From Streptomyces sp. NBC_00259 (GTDB lineage: Bacteria; Actinomycetota; Actinomycetes; Streptomycetales; Streptomycetaceae): a stretch of DNA of 64,000 nucleotides. The stretch lies in assembly GCF_036181745.1 (NCBI RefSeq), contig NZ_CP108080.1:6265501-6329500 (forward strand). Reading direction: 5' to 3'. Of this stretch, positions 52,620-61,168 are shown in pieces. The position numbers and the translations under genes were made by a program. Within the stretch, counting starts at the first letter, position 1. The number at the start of each line of letters is the position of its first letter. The notes beneath the pieces were generated by a model that had not been told where the DNA came from, ran no database searches, and saw only the letters and a program-made list of their open reading frames with translations.

Positions 52620-53786
52620 TCACATGGCGCTGTACACCGCGTCGACCAGGGCCATCTTGCGCGGATCGTCGGCGATACGTGAGCCCATGCGGTTCATGAC
52701 GTACCCCATCGACACGCCCGCCTCCGGGTCCGCGAGCCCGCAGGAACCGCCGTAGCCGTCATGGCCGAAGGCGCGCGGGTTGGGTCCGTACGACGCGTTC
52801 GGGCCGCTCAGCCACAGGCCCAGTCCGATCTCGGTCTCATGGGCGAAGCCCGCGCCGAGGACGAGGTCCCGGCAGGCGCCCTGGCCCTCGCGGACCCGCT
52901 CGGCGGCGGCCGCGGACAGCACGCGGTGCTCTCCGAGCAGACCGCCCGAGGCGAAGACGCCGTACAGCTCGGCGACCGCGCGGGCGGTGCCGTGGCCGTT
53001 GGCCGCCGGGATCTCGGCCGCCCGCCACTGCGGGCTGTTCGCCCCGGCCGCGCCGACGACGGGGTTGGTGAGCGCGGCGACCGCGACCGGCTGCAACTGC
53101 GCGAAGATCGCGGCCTGTTCGCTGTCCGTCGCGACCGGCGGATGCACCAGCTCAGCGGCGCGGCCGGACTCCTTCTCGGGCAGCCCGATCGTGAAGTCGA
53201 TGCCGCAGGGCCCCGTCACCTCCCGGTGCAGGAACTCGCCCGGCAGCAGTCCCGTGATGCGCCGCACCACCTCGCCGACCAGGAAGCCGTACGTCATCGC
53301 GTGGTAGCCGGACCGCGTCCCCGGCTCCCACCAGGGCTCCGTCGCGGCCAGCCGGGACACCGTCAACTCCCAGTCGCAGAGCTCGGCGAGCGTGTGCGGC
53401 TCACGCAGAGCGGCGAGTCCCGCGCGGTGCGAGAGGAGGTGGCGGACGGGAAGGGTGTCCTTGCCGGCGGCGGCGAACTCCGGCCAGTACGAGGCGACCG
53501 GGGCGTCCAGGTCGAGCAGACCTCGGTCGGCCAGGAGGTGCGCGCACAGCGCGGTCGGTCCCTTGGTCGTCGACCACACGTTGACCACGGTGTCCCGCTG
53601 CCAGGGCCGGCTGCGGGCGGCGTCGGCCCAGCCGCCCCACAGGTCGACGACGGTCTCGCCGCCCGACCGGACGGTGACGGCGGCGCCCAGCTCGCCGCGC
53701 TCACGGAAGTTCTCCTCGAAAGCGGTGCGGACCGCGGAGAACCGCGCGTCGCAGTGGCCCTCGATCCGTGCCCCGGTGTCGGTCAT
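52620..53786 (-). CDS. Serine hydrolase, beta-lactamase class C/EstB type
   Basis: 388 residues. Nucleophile motif STTK in NVWSTTKGPTALCAHLLADR, Tyr of the YxN-like motif in YHAMTYGFLVGEVVRR, and GYGGSCGLAD in place of KTG near the C-terminus. No signal peptide, so an intracellular esterase is more likely than a beta-lactamase. GGAGGGG stands before the ATG at 53786. Confidence 0.9.
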   Translation of the reverse strand: MTDTGARIEGHCDARFSAVRTAFEENFRERGELGAAVTVRSGGETVVDLWGGWADAARSRPWQRDTVVNVWSTTKGPTALCAHLLADRGLLDLDAPVASYWPEFAAAGKDTLPVRHLLSHRAGLAALREPHTLAELCDWELTVSRLAATEPWWEPGTRSGYHAMTYGFLVGEVVRRITGLLPGEFLHREVTGPCGIDFTIGLPEKESGRAAELVHPPVATDSEQAAIFAQLQPVAVAALTNPVVGAAGANSPQWRAAEIPAANGHGTARAVAELYGVFASGGLLGEHRVLSAAAAERVREGQGACRDLVLGAGFAHETEIGLGLWLSGPNASYGPNPRAFGHDGYGGSCGLADPEAGVSMGYVMNRMGSRIADDPRKMALVDAVYSAM

Positions 53787-53836
53787 GGCCCCTCCGTGCT
53801 CCGTCGGACTCCGTCGTGCGCAAGCCTGCCCCCAGG

Positions 53837-53865
53837 AACATACCGACTGGTCGGACCGGCTGGAA
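53837..53865 (-). promoter_or_regulatory. Serine hydrolase promoter with embedded operator
   Basis: On the minus strand TTCCAG (53865-53860), 17-bp spacer, TATGTT (53842-53837). The dyad CCGACTGGTCGG (53843-53854) fills the spacer next to the -10, a TetR/AcrR-like layout. Confidence 0.6.
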
Positions 53866-54033
53866 GGTGTCGTACGCGGACGGATCGCGAGGGGCGTTGT
53901 CAGTGCCGTACGGCAGGCTGTCAGGTGCACTGTCACATAGGGCCGGGCCCTGCACGGCCGGGACGGTGCGAGAGGACCCGAGACCGACGAGACACCGAGA
54001 CGACCGAGACGACCCGAGGGGAATGGCCGACCG

Positions 54034-54273
54034 ATGAGTACCACCGTTGTCATGACGTCCCGTGAACGTGCCGCCGCCCAGGCGTACGTGCGCCTGCTGG
54101 GTGCCGTGCGCGCCGCGCTCGCCGCACCTCCCGGTGCCGCGGCCCCGCCGCCCCTGCTGCTCACCGCCCCCATGGCCGAGGCCGACCAGGCCCTCGCGGA
54201 CGCGGGCCTGGCCGGCAACGAGGCGGAGCTGTTCGGCCTGGTGACGGGACTTCACACCGCCGGCACGCCCTGA
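54034..54273 (+). CDS. Small hypothetical protein
   Basis: 79 residues, MSTTVVMTSRERAAAQAYVR and a Pro/Ala-rich middle. Not recognised; mostly helical, soluble, no cysteines. GAGGGGAA lies 11 nt upstream. Upstream bases 53940-54030 contain cgagaccgac-type direct repeats. Confidence 0.6.
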   Translation: MSTTVVMTSRERAAAQAYVRLLGAVRAALAAPPGAAAPPPLLLTAPMAEADQALADAGLAGNEAELFGLVTGLHTAGTP

Positions 54274-54310
54274 ACGGCGCGACGGCACGGCGGGCAGGGC
54301 GGGCGGGGCG

Positions 54311-54847
54311 TCACGCCTCGTGGCGCAGCGGCGTGAGCTGCTCGATGTCGTAGCGGGCCCGCAGTTCGGCGATCGCCTCGTGATCGGGCGGGCCGCCCGC
54401 ATCGAGGATCTCGATCAGTTCCTCGAAGTACCGCTCGTGGTCGGGCGGGGGAGAGGCCTGGAAGAACATCCTCGCCGGTTCGCCGGTCCGGTTGGCGAAC
54501 GCGTGCGGACAGCCGGGCGGCACGACGACGACCGTGCCAGGACCGGCGCGGACCGAGCGCCGGCCGGACCGGGACTCCCAGTGCCGCCAGTCGTCGCCGC
54601 TGCGCACGCGCGGCTCGAAGGCGAGCATGTCCAGCTCCCCTTCGAGTACGTAGAAGAGCTCCTCGCTCCGCGCGTGCACATGGGCCCCGACGTCGAACCC
54701 GGGAGGGACGACGACTTCGAAGCTGGACGACACACGTGACATGTCACCGGTGACCTTGAACGTCACCTGCTGGGCCGCCGCGCGCAGCGTACGGCCGTGA
54801 CCCTTCGGCACCAGCAGCCCGTCCGGCGTCCTGACGTGCGAGGTCAC
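54311..54847 (-). CDS. Cupin protein, MomA-like quinone-forming monooxygenase
   Basis: 178 residues from a GTG overlapping the P450 stop by 4 nt. Single cupin barrel: motif 1 VGAHVHARSEELFYVLEGEL (metal His, His, Glu) and motif 2 PPGCPHAFANRTGEPA. In Streptomyces a cupin monooxygenase (MomA type) next to rppA oxidises 1,3,6,8-tetrahydroxynaphthalene to flaviolin; the position supports the same role here (inference). Confidence 0.8.
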   Translation of the reverse strand: MTSHVRTPDGLLVPKGHGRTLRAAAQQVTFKVTGDMSRVSSSFEVVVPPGFDVGAHVHARSEELFYVLEGELDMLAFEPRVRSGDDWRHWESRSGRRSVRAGPGTVVVVPPGCPHAFANRTGEPARMFFQASPPPDHERYFEELIEILDAGGPPDHEAIAELRARYDIEQLTPLRHEA

Positions 54848-56166
54848 CAGATCACCGGCAATCCCTCGGGGCCCCGGATGAGTGCGCCGGGCCGCCAGCG
54901 GAGTTCCTCCGACGGCACGGCGAGGCGCATCCCCGGGAACCGGTCGATCAGGGCGGAGAAGATCAGTTCCGTCTCCAGCCGGGCGAGCAGGCCGCCGATG
55001 CAGTAGTGCGGACCGTACCCGAACGACACATGCGGGTTGGGACTCCGGTCGAGACGGATCTCCTCGGGGTCCGGGAAGACGTCCGGGTCGCGGTTGGCCG
55101 CCAGATACGACACGTAGACGGCCTCGCCCTTCCTGACGTCCTGGCCGGCGACGGTCAGGTCCTCCGTCGCGATCCGGCACAGTCCGACGCCGTTGCGGTG
55201 CGGTATCCAGCGCAGCAGTTCGTCCATGGCCGAGGTCCGCAGCCCCGGCTCCCGGCGCAGCCGGGCGTGCAGTTCGGGGCGGGTGAGGAGGATGTACGCC
55301 ATGTTTCCGGTGTTGTTGGTGACCGCCTCGCCGCCGATCTGGACGAGCAGCGCCAGGCCGACCGCCTCCGACTCGGTGATCTCACCGTCCGCGACGGCCG
55401 TCCCGAGCAGCCCGGTCACATCCTCACCGCCGGTGCCCCGCCGCTGCTTCAGCAGTTCGGCGAAGTAGTCGCACATCGCGGTCCTGGCCTGCTCGCTGCG
55501 CTCCGCGCCGTGGGAGGAGGACAGGATGAGCGCGGTCCACTCGTGCATCCTCGGCCGGTCCCTCTCGGGCACGCCCATGAGTTCGCAGACGACGGCCAGC
55601 GGGAACGGCGCGAGGACACGCTCGACGAGGTCGGCGGGCGGTCCGTCGCGCAGGACACCGTCGACGAGTCCGTCGAGCATGTCCTGGGCCCGCCCGCGCA
55701 GCCGGTCCATCGCGCGGGTGGTGAACGCGGCCGCGACCGAGCGGCGCAGCCGGGTGTGGTCGGGCGGGTCCTCGAAGCCGACGGCGCCGTCCACGGGTAT
55801 GAAGTGCGGTGCCAGGCGCGTGACATCGTTCCCGACGACCGCCTTGCGGCTGAAGCGTGGATCGTTCGTCACCATCCGCACGTCGTCGTAGCGCGTCGCC
55901 AGCCAGGCCCAGCCCTCGCCGTTGGGGAGCCGGATCCGGGTCAGCGGACCCTCCCGCATCAGCGCGGCGAGGTCGGGGTCGAAGTCGACCCCGGTCAGGT
56001 CACTCACCGGCCAGAAGTGCACCGACGGGCCGCCGTCGGCCGCGCCGGTCGTGGCCGGAAGGGTCGAGGTGGTCGCCGTGGTCCCTGCCCCAGATGTCCC
56101 GGCCGCCTCCGCCGGGCAGCCTGCCTGCGTGGCCCCGGGACCCTTGGTGGTGGTCTCGTTCCGCAT
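54844..56166 (-). CDS. Cytochrome P450, CYP158A2-like
   Basis: 440 residues. Heme cysteine Cys389 in FGYGPHYCIGG, ExxR Glu316-Arg319 in ELLRWIPHR, and an I-helix GGEAVTNN in which the usual Thr is Ala281, as I recall for CYP158A2, which couples flaviolin. About 50 residues at the N-terminus are low-complexity. It lies between rppA and the cupin gene, so it probably makes biflaviolin or related pigment. A paralog lies divergently at 57507. Confidence 0.9.
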   Translation of the reverse strand: MRNETTTKGPGATQAGCPAEAAGTSGAGTTATTSTLPATTGAADGGPSVHFWPVSDLTGVDFDPDLAALMREGPLTRIRLPNGEGWAWLATRYDDVRMVTNDPRFSRKAVVGNDVTRLAPHFIPVDGAVGFEDPPDHTRLRRSVAAAFTTRAMDRLRGRAQDMLDGLVDGVLRDGPPADLVERVLAPFPLAVVCELMGVPERDRPRMHEWTALILSSSHGAERSEQARTAMCDYFAELLKQRRGTGGEDVTGLLGTAVADGEITESEAVGLALLVQIGGEAVTNNTGNMAYILLTRPELHARLRREPGLRTSAMDELLRWIPHRNGVGLCRIATEDLTVAGQDVRKGEAVYVSYLAANRDPDVFPDPEEIRLDRSPNPHVSFGYGPHYCIGGLLARLETELIFSALIDRFPGMRLAVPSEELRWRPGALIRGPEGLPVIW

Positions 56167-56174
56167 GGCCCGGC

Positions 56175-57269
56175 TCACCTCCCCTCCGTCGCCAGCGCCC
56201 CTTCGCGGGCGAGGGCACCCTCGGGCGTGCTCCAGCGGCCCAGCGACATCTCCGCGGTGATGCCCGGGCCGAAGCCGGCGAGGATGCCCCGCGCCATGTC
56301 GTCCGGGGCCCCCTCGTCGAAGAGCCTGCGCAGGGCGTCCAGCACGACCGCGCTGGCGATGTTGCCGTACTGGGTGAGCGTGGCCCGGCTGAACCGGAAC
56401 GCCTCGGGGGGCACCCCGAGATACTTGCTGAGGTCGTCGAGGATGCGCGGCCCGCCCGCGTGGATGATGTAGAAGTCCAGCGAGGCGGCGTCCCAGCCGT
56501 GTTCCGCCGCGAGGTCCTTCAGCGCCGGAGCCAGCGGTTCCATGGTGCCGGGCACCCGCCGGTCCAGCTTGAAGTGGAATCCGGTGGAGCGGACGTCGTA
56601 GGCGATCCAGTCCTCGGTGTCCCGGACGAGGAAGGAGCCGTTGCGCTCCAGCACGACGCCATGGCCGCCCCGGCCGCGCACCACGGCGGCGGCGAGACCG
56701 TCGCCGAAGAGCCCGTTCGAGAGCAGATTGCCGACGTCCAGATCGGTGGGCTGGTAGCACAGCGAGCAGAACTCGCAGGCCACGACGAGCGCGTTCGCCT
56801 CCGGGTAGGCGGTGCAGAAGTCATGTGCCCGGTTGACCGCCGCGCCCCCGGCCGCACAGCCGAGCTGGGCGATCGGCACCTGGCGCGCGTCGGTGCGAAA
56901 GCCCATGGTGTTGATCAGCCAGGCCGTCAGCGACGGCATCATGAAGCCGGTGCACGACACATAAATGATGACGTCTATGTCGACGGGACGGAGTCGCGCG
57001 TCGTCCAGCGCCTGCTCGATGACCCCGGGTACCCGGGCCTTCGCCTCGTATTCGTACACGGCGTTGCGCTGTTCGAAACCGGGGTGTTTCAGCGTCTCCT
57101 CGATCGGTTGCAGAAGATGCCTCTTCTCCACGCCGGTGTTCCGGATCAGACGCAGCGCCAGATCCAGTTGTGGATGGTCCGCGTGGACGGACCGCGCCAG
57201 GTCAAGGGTCTGCTCCATGGTGATCACGTGCTCGGGTACGGACACTGCCGGTCTGCACAGAGTGGCCAT
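56175..57269 (-). CDS. rppA: Type III polyketide synthase, tetrahydroxynaphthalene synthase
   Basis: 364 residues. Condenses five malonyl-CoA units to 1,3,6,8-tetrahydroxynaphthalene. Catalytic triad Cys138 (IAQLGCAAGG), His270 (YIIHAGG) and Asn303 (YGNIAS) plus Cys106 (YVSCTGF) sit at the positions I recall for the S. coelicolor enzyme. Starts MATLCRPAVSVPEHVITM. It leads the operon rppA-P450-cupin. Confidence 0.97.
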   Translation of the reverse strand: MATLCRPAVSVPEHVITMEQTLDLARSVHADHPQLDLALRLIRNTGVEKRHLLQPIEETLKHPGFEQRNAVYEYEAKARVPGVIEQALDDARLRPVDIDVIIYVSCTGFMMPSLTAWLINTMGFRTDARQVPIAQLGCAAGGAAVNRAHDFCTAYPEANALVVACEFCSLCYQPTDLDVGNLLSNGLFGDGLAAAVVRGRGGHGVVLERNGSFLVRDTEDWIAYDVRSTGFHFKLDRRVPGTMEPLAPALKDLAAEHGWDAASLDFYIIHAGGPRILDDLSKYLGVPPEAFRFSRATLTQYGNIASAVVLDALRRLFDEGAPDDMARGILAGFGPGITAEMSLGRWSTPEGALAREGALATEGR

Positions 57270-57506
57270 GATGGTGCGCCCTTCTCTCGCGTTTCCTTCT
57301 AAAGGATCAGGGACGTCACCCGTTCGCGCCCGCCGAGGAAAGCCCTTGCCGCTGGGCTGTCCGGGTGATGCCGCGCCGGTGCCGGGCCGATGGGCCGGCG
57401 ATCGGGAAGGGATGTCGAACCCGCTGGATGCCGCCCGGGCCGCTCACTCGGCGTGATCGGTGCCTGGGTGTGCGCGTACAGCGTTGAACGTTGGGAGTTG
57501 AACGCC
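57270..57506. promoter_or_regulatory. Divergent intergenic region between rppA and the second P450
   Basis: 237 bp with no convincing ORF. It should hold promoters for both the rppA operon and the rightward P450, but I cannot pick out a certain -10/-35. GGGAG precedes the ATG at 57507. Confidence 0.4.
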
Positions 57507-58841
57507 ATGACGTCAGAACCCGAGACGGTGGCCACGCCCGGACCCGGTCCGCAGGAGGACTCGACCGAGGCCGGCTCGCGGGAGGACCCGGCCGGGCCCG
57601 GTCCGCGGGGGGAATCGGCCGAAGCCGGCCCGAAGGAGGACGAGGGCGACGAAGATGCCCTCTTCTGGAGCCTCGACGATCTGAAGGCGCTGGACTTCGA
57701 CCCGCTTCTGACCACCCTGCTGCGCGAGGAGCCCGTCGCCCGTATCCGGCTTCCGTTCGGTGAGGGGACCGCCTGGCTCGTGACGCGCTACGACGATGTC
57801 AAGCAGGTCACGTCCGACCCGCGGCTCAGCCGCCGGGCCCTGGCGGAGCGCGAGGTGACGAGCGGCTCGCCGCACGCCATCGCCGCGAAGCACGCCGCCC
57901 TCAACTACACGGACCCCCCGCATCTGAACACCCTGCGCCGTGTCGTCGCCCGGGCCTTCACCGGCAGGAGCATGGAGCGGCTGTGGCCCATGGCCCGGCG
58001 AAGGGCCGAGTCCCTGCTGGACGGGATGGAGCGGAATGGTCCCCCGGGCGATCTGATGCAGCATCTGCACGGGCCCTTTCCGCTGTCGGTCGTCTGCGAT
58101 CTGCTCGGGCTGCCCGAGGACGAACGCGCCGGGATGACCTCCTGGGCGAACGTCATCATGGCGCCGCGCCTGGCCCCGGCCCGCAGCGAGGAGGCCAGGG
58201 CGACGGTCCGTGACGTCGTCGTCGGGCTCCTCGACCGGCGGCGCACCGAGCCGGGGGAGGATCTCGCGGGAGTCCTCGCGGCCGCCGTCAAGGACGCCGA
58301 GATCAGCGACGACGAGGCCGTGTCGCTGGCGACGGCGATCCTCGTCAGCGGGGCGCACGCGGTGCGCAACAACAGCGCGAACATGGTGTACGCGCTGCTC
58401 ACCCACCCCGAGCAGCTCGCGAGGCTGCGGGCCGAGCCCCGCATGCTGCCGCAGGCCGTCGAGGAACTGCTGCGCTACATCCCGCACCGCAACGGTGTGG
58501 GCCTGCCGCGGATCGCGACCGAGGACCTGGAGGTCGGCGGCGTACGCATCAGGGCGGGCGAGGCGGTGTACTGCTCGTACCTCTCCGCGAACCGGGACCC
58601 GGCGGTCTTCACCGACCCGCACACGCTCGACCTCGAACGTGAGGCCGTGACGCATCTGTCGTTCGGGTTCGGGCCGCACCACTGTGTGGGCGCGATGCTG
58701 GCCCGGATGGAGTCCGAGGTGATGATCGCGACGCTGCTGGACCGCTATCCGCGGCTCGCGCTCGCGGTGCCGCCCGAGGAGATCGCCTGGGAGGAGGGCG
58801 CGCTGATCCGCGGGCCCAAGACCCTTCCGGTGCGCTGGTGA
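57507..58841 (+). CDS. Cytochrome P450, CYP158-like paralog with altered I-helix
   Basis: 444 residues. Close relative of the P450 at 54844: the same LRYIPHRNGVGL ExxR region (Glu320-Arg323) and heme Cys393 (FGFGPHHCVGA). The I-helix reads SGAHAVRNN: the acid is His284 and the alcohol Ala285, so both members of the usual acid-alcohol pair are gone. The first 50 residues are a Glu/Pro/Gly-rich repeat. Divergent from rppA; likely acts on the same naphthol or quinone products, with unusual or no oxygen chemistry. Confidence 0.9.
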   Translation: MTSEPETVATPGPGPQEDSTEAGSREDPAGPGPRGESAEAGPKEDEGDEDALFWSLDDLKALDFDPLLTTLLREEPVARIRLPFGEGTAWLVTRYDDVKQVTSDPRLSRRALAEREVTSGSPHAIAAKHAALNYTDPPHLNTLRRVVARAFTGRSMERLWPMARRRAESLLDGMERNGPPGDLMQHLHGPFPLSVVCDLLGLPEDERAGMTSWANVIMAPRLAPARSEEARATVRDVVVGLLDRRRTEPGEDLAGVLAAAVKDAEISDDEAVSLATAILVSGAHAVRNNSANMVYALLTHPEQLARLRAEPRMLPQAVEELLRYIPHRNGVGLPRIATEDLEVGGVRIRAGEAVYCSYLSANRDPAVFTDPHTLDLEREAVTHLSFGFGPHHCVGAMLARMESEVMIATLLDRYPRLALAVPPEEIAWEEGALIRGPKTLPVRW

Positions 58842-58848
58842 GGCGGTC

Positions 58849-59082
58849 ATGGACGTGGATCTGCGCATCGTGCACGGTGCACCGGACGACGAGGAACTGG
58901 CCGCCCTCATGGCGGTGCTGACCGTCCTCGCCCACCGCCGGGCCGCCGCCCGGGCCACGCCGGGCGGCGGCCGGCCCCGGCGCGCTCACTGGGACCGGAC
59001 GTGGGGCGGCGGCTTCCAGCCGTGCGGCTCCTGGCGGGAGAGGGACAGGACGGTCATGTCGTTCGACCCGGGCAGCCGCTGA
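58849..59082 (+). CDS. Acyl-CoA carboxylase epsilon-like subunit
   Basis: 77 residues. VDLRIVHGAPDDEELAALMA, then a helix, a basic linker with HWDR, and a C-terminal W-rich GGFQPCGSWRERDR match the small AccE/PccE subunits that bind actinobacterial biotin carboxylase complexes. No carboxylase beta subunit is adjacent. It starts 7 nt after the P450 stop, so it may be co-expressed with the pigment genes and influence malonyl-CoA supply for RppA (inference). Confidence 0.7.
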   Translation: MDVDLRIVHGAPDDEELAALMAVLTVLAHRRAAARATPGGGRPRRAHWDRTWGGGFQPCGSWRERDRTVMSFDPGSR

Positions 59083-59084
59083 GA

Positions 59085-59109
59085 CGACGACGGCCGTCCG
59101 CCGTCGTCG
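59085..59109 (+). terminator. Terminator hairpin after the epsilon-like gene
   Basis: Perfect 10-bp arms CGACGACGGC and GCCGTCGTCG with a 5-nt loop, 2 nt after the stop codon. Confidence 0.7.
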
Positions 59110-59196
59110 GCGACGGCCGCCCGTGGTTGTCGGCGACGGCCGCCCGTGGTTGTCGGCGGGGCCGCCGGTGGTTGTCGGCGGGTACGTCCGTGGTCG
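59107..59196. repeat. 22-23 bp tandem repeats
   Basis: Four units of tcggcgacggccgcccgtgg type: 59107-59129 and 59130-59152 identical, 59153-59174 and 59175-59196 diverged. They fill the gap to the NAD-kinase-like stop. Confidence 0.85.
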
Positions 59197-59209
59197 TCGG
59201 TGCGGTGGC

Positions 59210-60109
59210 TCAGACGAGCAGCCGCAGTGAGGTGTCCGACACCCCCACCGCGACCGTCTGACCCCAGGTCAGCTCCAGTGCGTCGGACTCCATCCCGTCG
59301 CCGAAGGCGACCAGCCGTTCGGACTCCACCGTGAGCCGAAGGTGTCGCCCGGCCGGCAGCACCCCCTCCACCAGTGACGTTCCGGTGGCGGGGGAGGGCC
59401 AGGCCTCCCGCACGTACCAGAGGAGCATGGCCTCGGCCGGTGCGGGCAGCGGCCGGCTGCTGCCGCGCTCGCGCCACAGCGAACGCAGCCAGCCGGTGGC
59501 TCCGGTGCCCGTGCCGACGAGGACGCCGGAGGACGCCTGGGCCTCCGTCGCGCCGGGCCCGTCGTCGACACCGATCCGGTACCGGGACGTCTGGTGGTCC
59601 GGCCGGCCGAGGTAGATCTCGTTGAGCGCGACGAGGCGCTGGGTGTCGTCGGCGACGGCCTCGACCATGGTCAGCTCCTCGGCCGTGGCGCCGCGGGTGA
59701 CGGCGGCCCGCAGCAGCCGGGCGGTGTCGGCGGCCCGGTGGCGTACGAGCACCCCGGGATTGCGCCCCGGATCGGTGTCGATCCCCACCACCGGCTGCCC
59801 GGTCAGGTACTTCGCCGTGTTGGCGACGAGCCCGTCCTGGCCGGCCACGACGACCACGTCCTCGGGTGCGAACAGGAACCGGTCGAGGTCCGCGCGCTCC
59901 ACCCGCGTCTGCCGCCACTGCACCGGCACGGCCGCCGACACCTCCGCCAGCGTCCGCCGGGTGCGGTGGTGGCGCTCGGCCACGTCCTGGATGCTGCGGC
60001 CGCGTGAGGAGAGGAAGAACTCGGCCTGGCCGTGGGTGCCGTGCCGGGCGAGCAGCTCCTCGTACTCGGTGGTGCGGTGCACGAGCACCGCTCGCGGTGC
60101 CAGGCTCAC
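59210..60109 (-). CDS. NAD kinase-superfamily protein with divergent motif
   Basis: 299 residues from a GTG that overlaps the SPFH stop by 4 nt. NADK-like features: VVVAGQDGLVANTAKYL in the place of the GGDG loop, ALNEIYLG for the NE motif, and GVLVGTGTGATGWL for the STPTGSTAY strand. The changed first loop (GQDG) and shortened middle suggest a relative with a different substrate, such as a lipid or another nucleotide. Coupled to the SPFH gene, so likely membrane-recruited. Confidence 0.75.
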   Translation of the reverse strand: MSLAPRAVLVHRTTEYEELLARHGTHGQAEFFLSSRGRSIQDVAERHHRTRRTLAEVSAAVPVQWRQTRVERADLDRFLFAPEDVVVVAGQDGLVANTAKYLTGQPVVGIDTDPGRNPGVLVRHRAADTARLLRAAVTRGATAEELTMVEAVADDTQRLVALNEIYLGRPDHQTSRYRIGVDDGPGATEAQASSGVLVGTGTGATGWLRSLWRERGSSRPLPAPAEAMLLWYVREAWPSPATGTSLVEGVLPAGRHLRLTVESERLVAFGDGMESDALELTWGQTVAVGVSDTSLRLLV

Positions 60110-61140
60110 GCCGTCCCCGTCCCCGTTCCCGTCCCCGTGGCCGTTCCCGGCCCGCCCAGCCGGGCGAGCAGTCCGGTGAGGACGTCGGGGGAGAGGGTGA
60201 TGCTGTCGACGCGCGGCAGGTTCTCCGCGAGGCGGGTGACGGCCAGCGCGTGCAGCGTCGCCGGGTCGGTCTCGGCGTGCACGCGCAGCCAGGCGGCCTG
60301 GGCCCCGGCGCGCGCCTCGCCGACCTCGCGGGCCGCCGTGGCCTCGGCCTTGGCGATCCGTACCGTGCGGGCGGCTTCCGCCTCGGCGCGTACGGCGTCG
60401 GCCGCGGCGCTCTCCTCCGCCTCCCGCCGGGCGTTGGTGCCCTTCTGCTCGACGAGCCGCTCCTCCCTGCGGGCCAGCTCGATCCGGCTGGCGAGCTCGT
60501 TCTCGGCGATGGCCCGTTCCCGCTCCACGGCGACGGCACGGCGCTCGTAGGTCGCGCGGTCGGCCTCCTGCTGGATCTGCTCACGGGCCGGGGTGCGCAG
60601 CGCCCGTTCGACCTCGGGTTCGGGGCGCAGGGCGATGACGCGTACGGCCACCACCTCGATGCCGGTGGCGCCGAGCCGGGGCTCGCCGCCGAGACCGGCG
60701 GAGATCCTCTCCCGTACGGCGGTGACGCCGTCGGCCAGGGCCGCCGACAGCGGCGTACGGGCCAGGACGTCGAGCGCGTGCTGCTGGGCGGTCCCGGTGA
60801 GCAGCGTGGAGATCTGCTCCAGCGGGGCGCCGCGCCAGACGCCGGTGTCCGGGTCGATCGAGAAGTCCAGGCGGGCGGCGGCGGTGGCGGGTTCGCTGAT
60901 CCGGTACGTCACCGTCGCCTGCACCGACACGTCCTGGAAGTCCGACGTCCTGGCGTGGAACGTGACGGCCAGCTCCCGGTCGTCGACGGGTACTTCGGAC
61001 ACGGCGGCGGTCAGCGCCCGGAACCAGAAGCTGAGGCCGGGGCCGTCGTGGACGAGCCGGCCGCGCCGGTGGTGGCGGACATGGACGGTGGGTGCGGAGC
61101 GCAGATGGCGCCAGCCGAAGCGCCTGGTGATGTCGGCCAT
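60106..61140 (-). CDS. SPFH/band 7 domain protein
   Basis: 344 residues. Band 7 domain (about 20-180: VTYRISEPATAAARLDFSI) then a long Glu/Arg/Ala coiled coil (about 185-290). No clear N-terminal membrane helix, so attachment may be peripheral. The C-terminus ends in Gly-Thr repeats coded by tandem cccgttcccgtc units. AAGGGGG is 7 nt before the ATG. Confidence 0.88.
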   Translation of the reverse strand: MADITRRFGWRHLRSAPTVHVRHHRRGRLVHDGPGLSFWFRALTAAVSEVPVDDRELAVTFHARTSDFQDVSVQATVTYRISEPATAAARLDFSIDPDTGVWRGAPLEQISTLLTGTAQQHALDVLARTPLSAALADGVTAVRERISAGLGGEPRLGATGIEVVAVRVIALRPEPEVERALRTPAREQIQQEADRATYERRAVAVERERAIAENELASRIELARREERLVEQKGTNARREAEESAAADAVRAEAEAARTVRIAKAEATAAREVGEARAGAQAAWLRVHAETDPATLHALAVTRLAENLPRVDSITLSPDVLTGLLARLGGPGTATGTGTGTGTA

Positions 61141-61168
61141 GGAACAACCCCCTTGTTTTCGTCACTAC

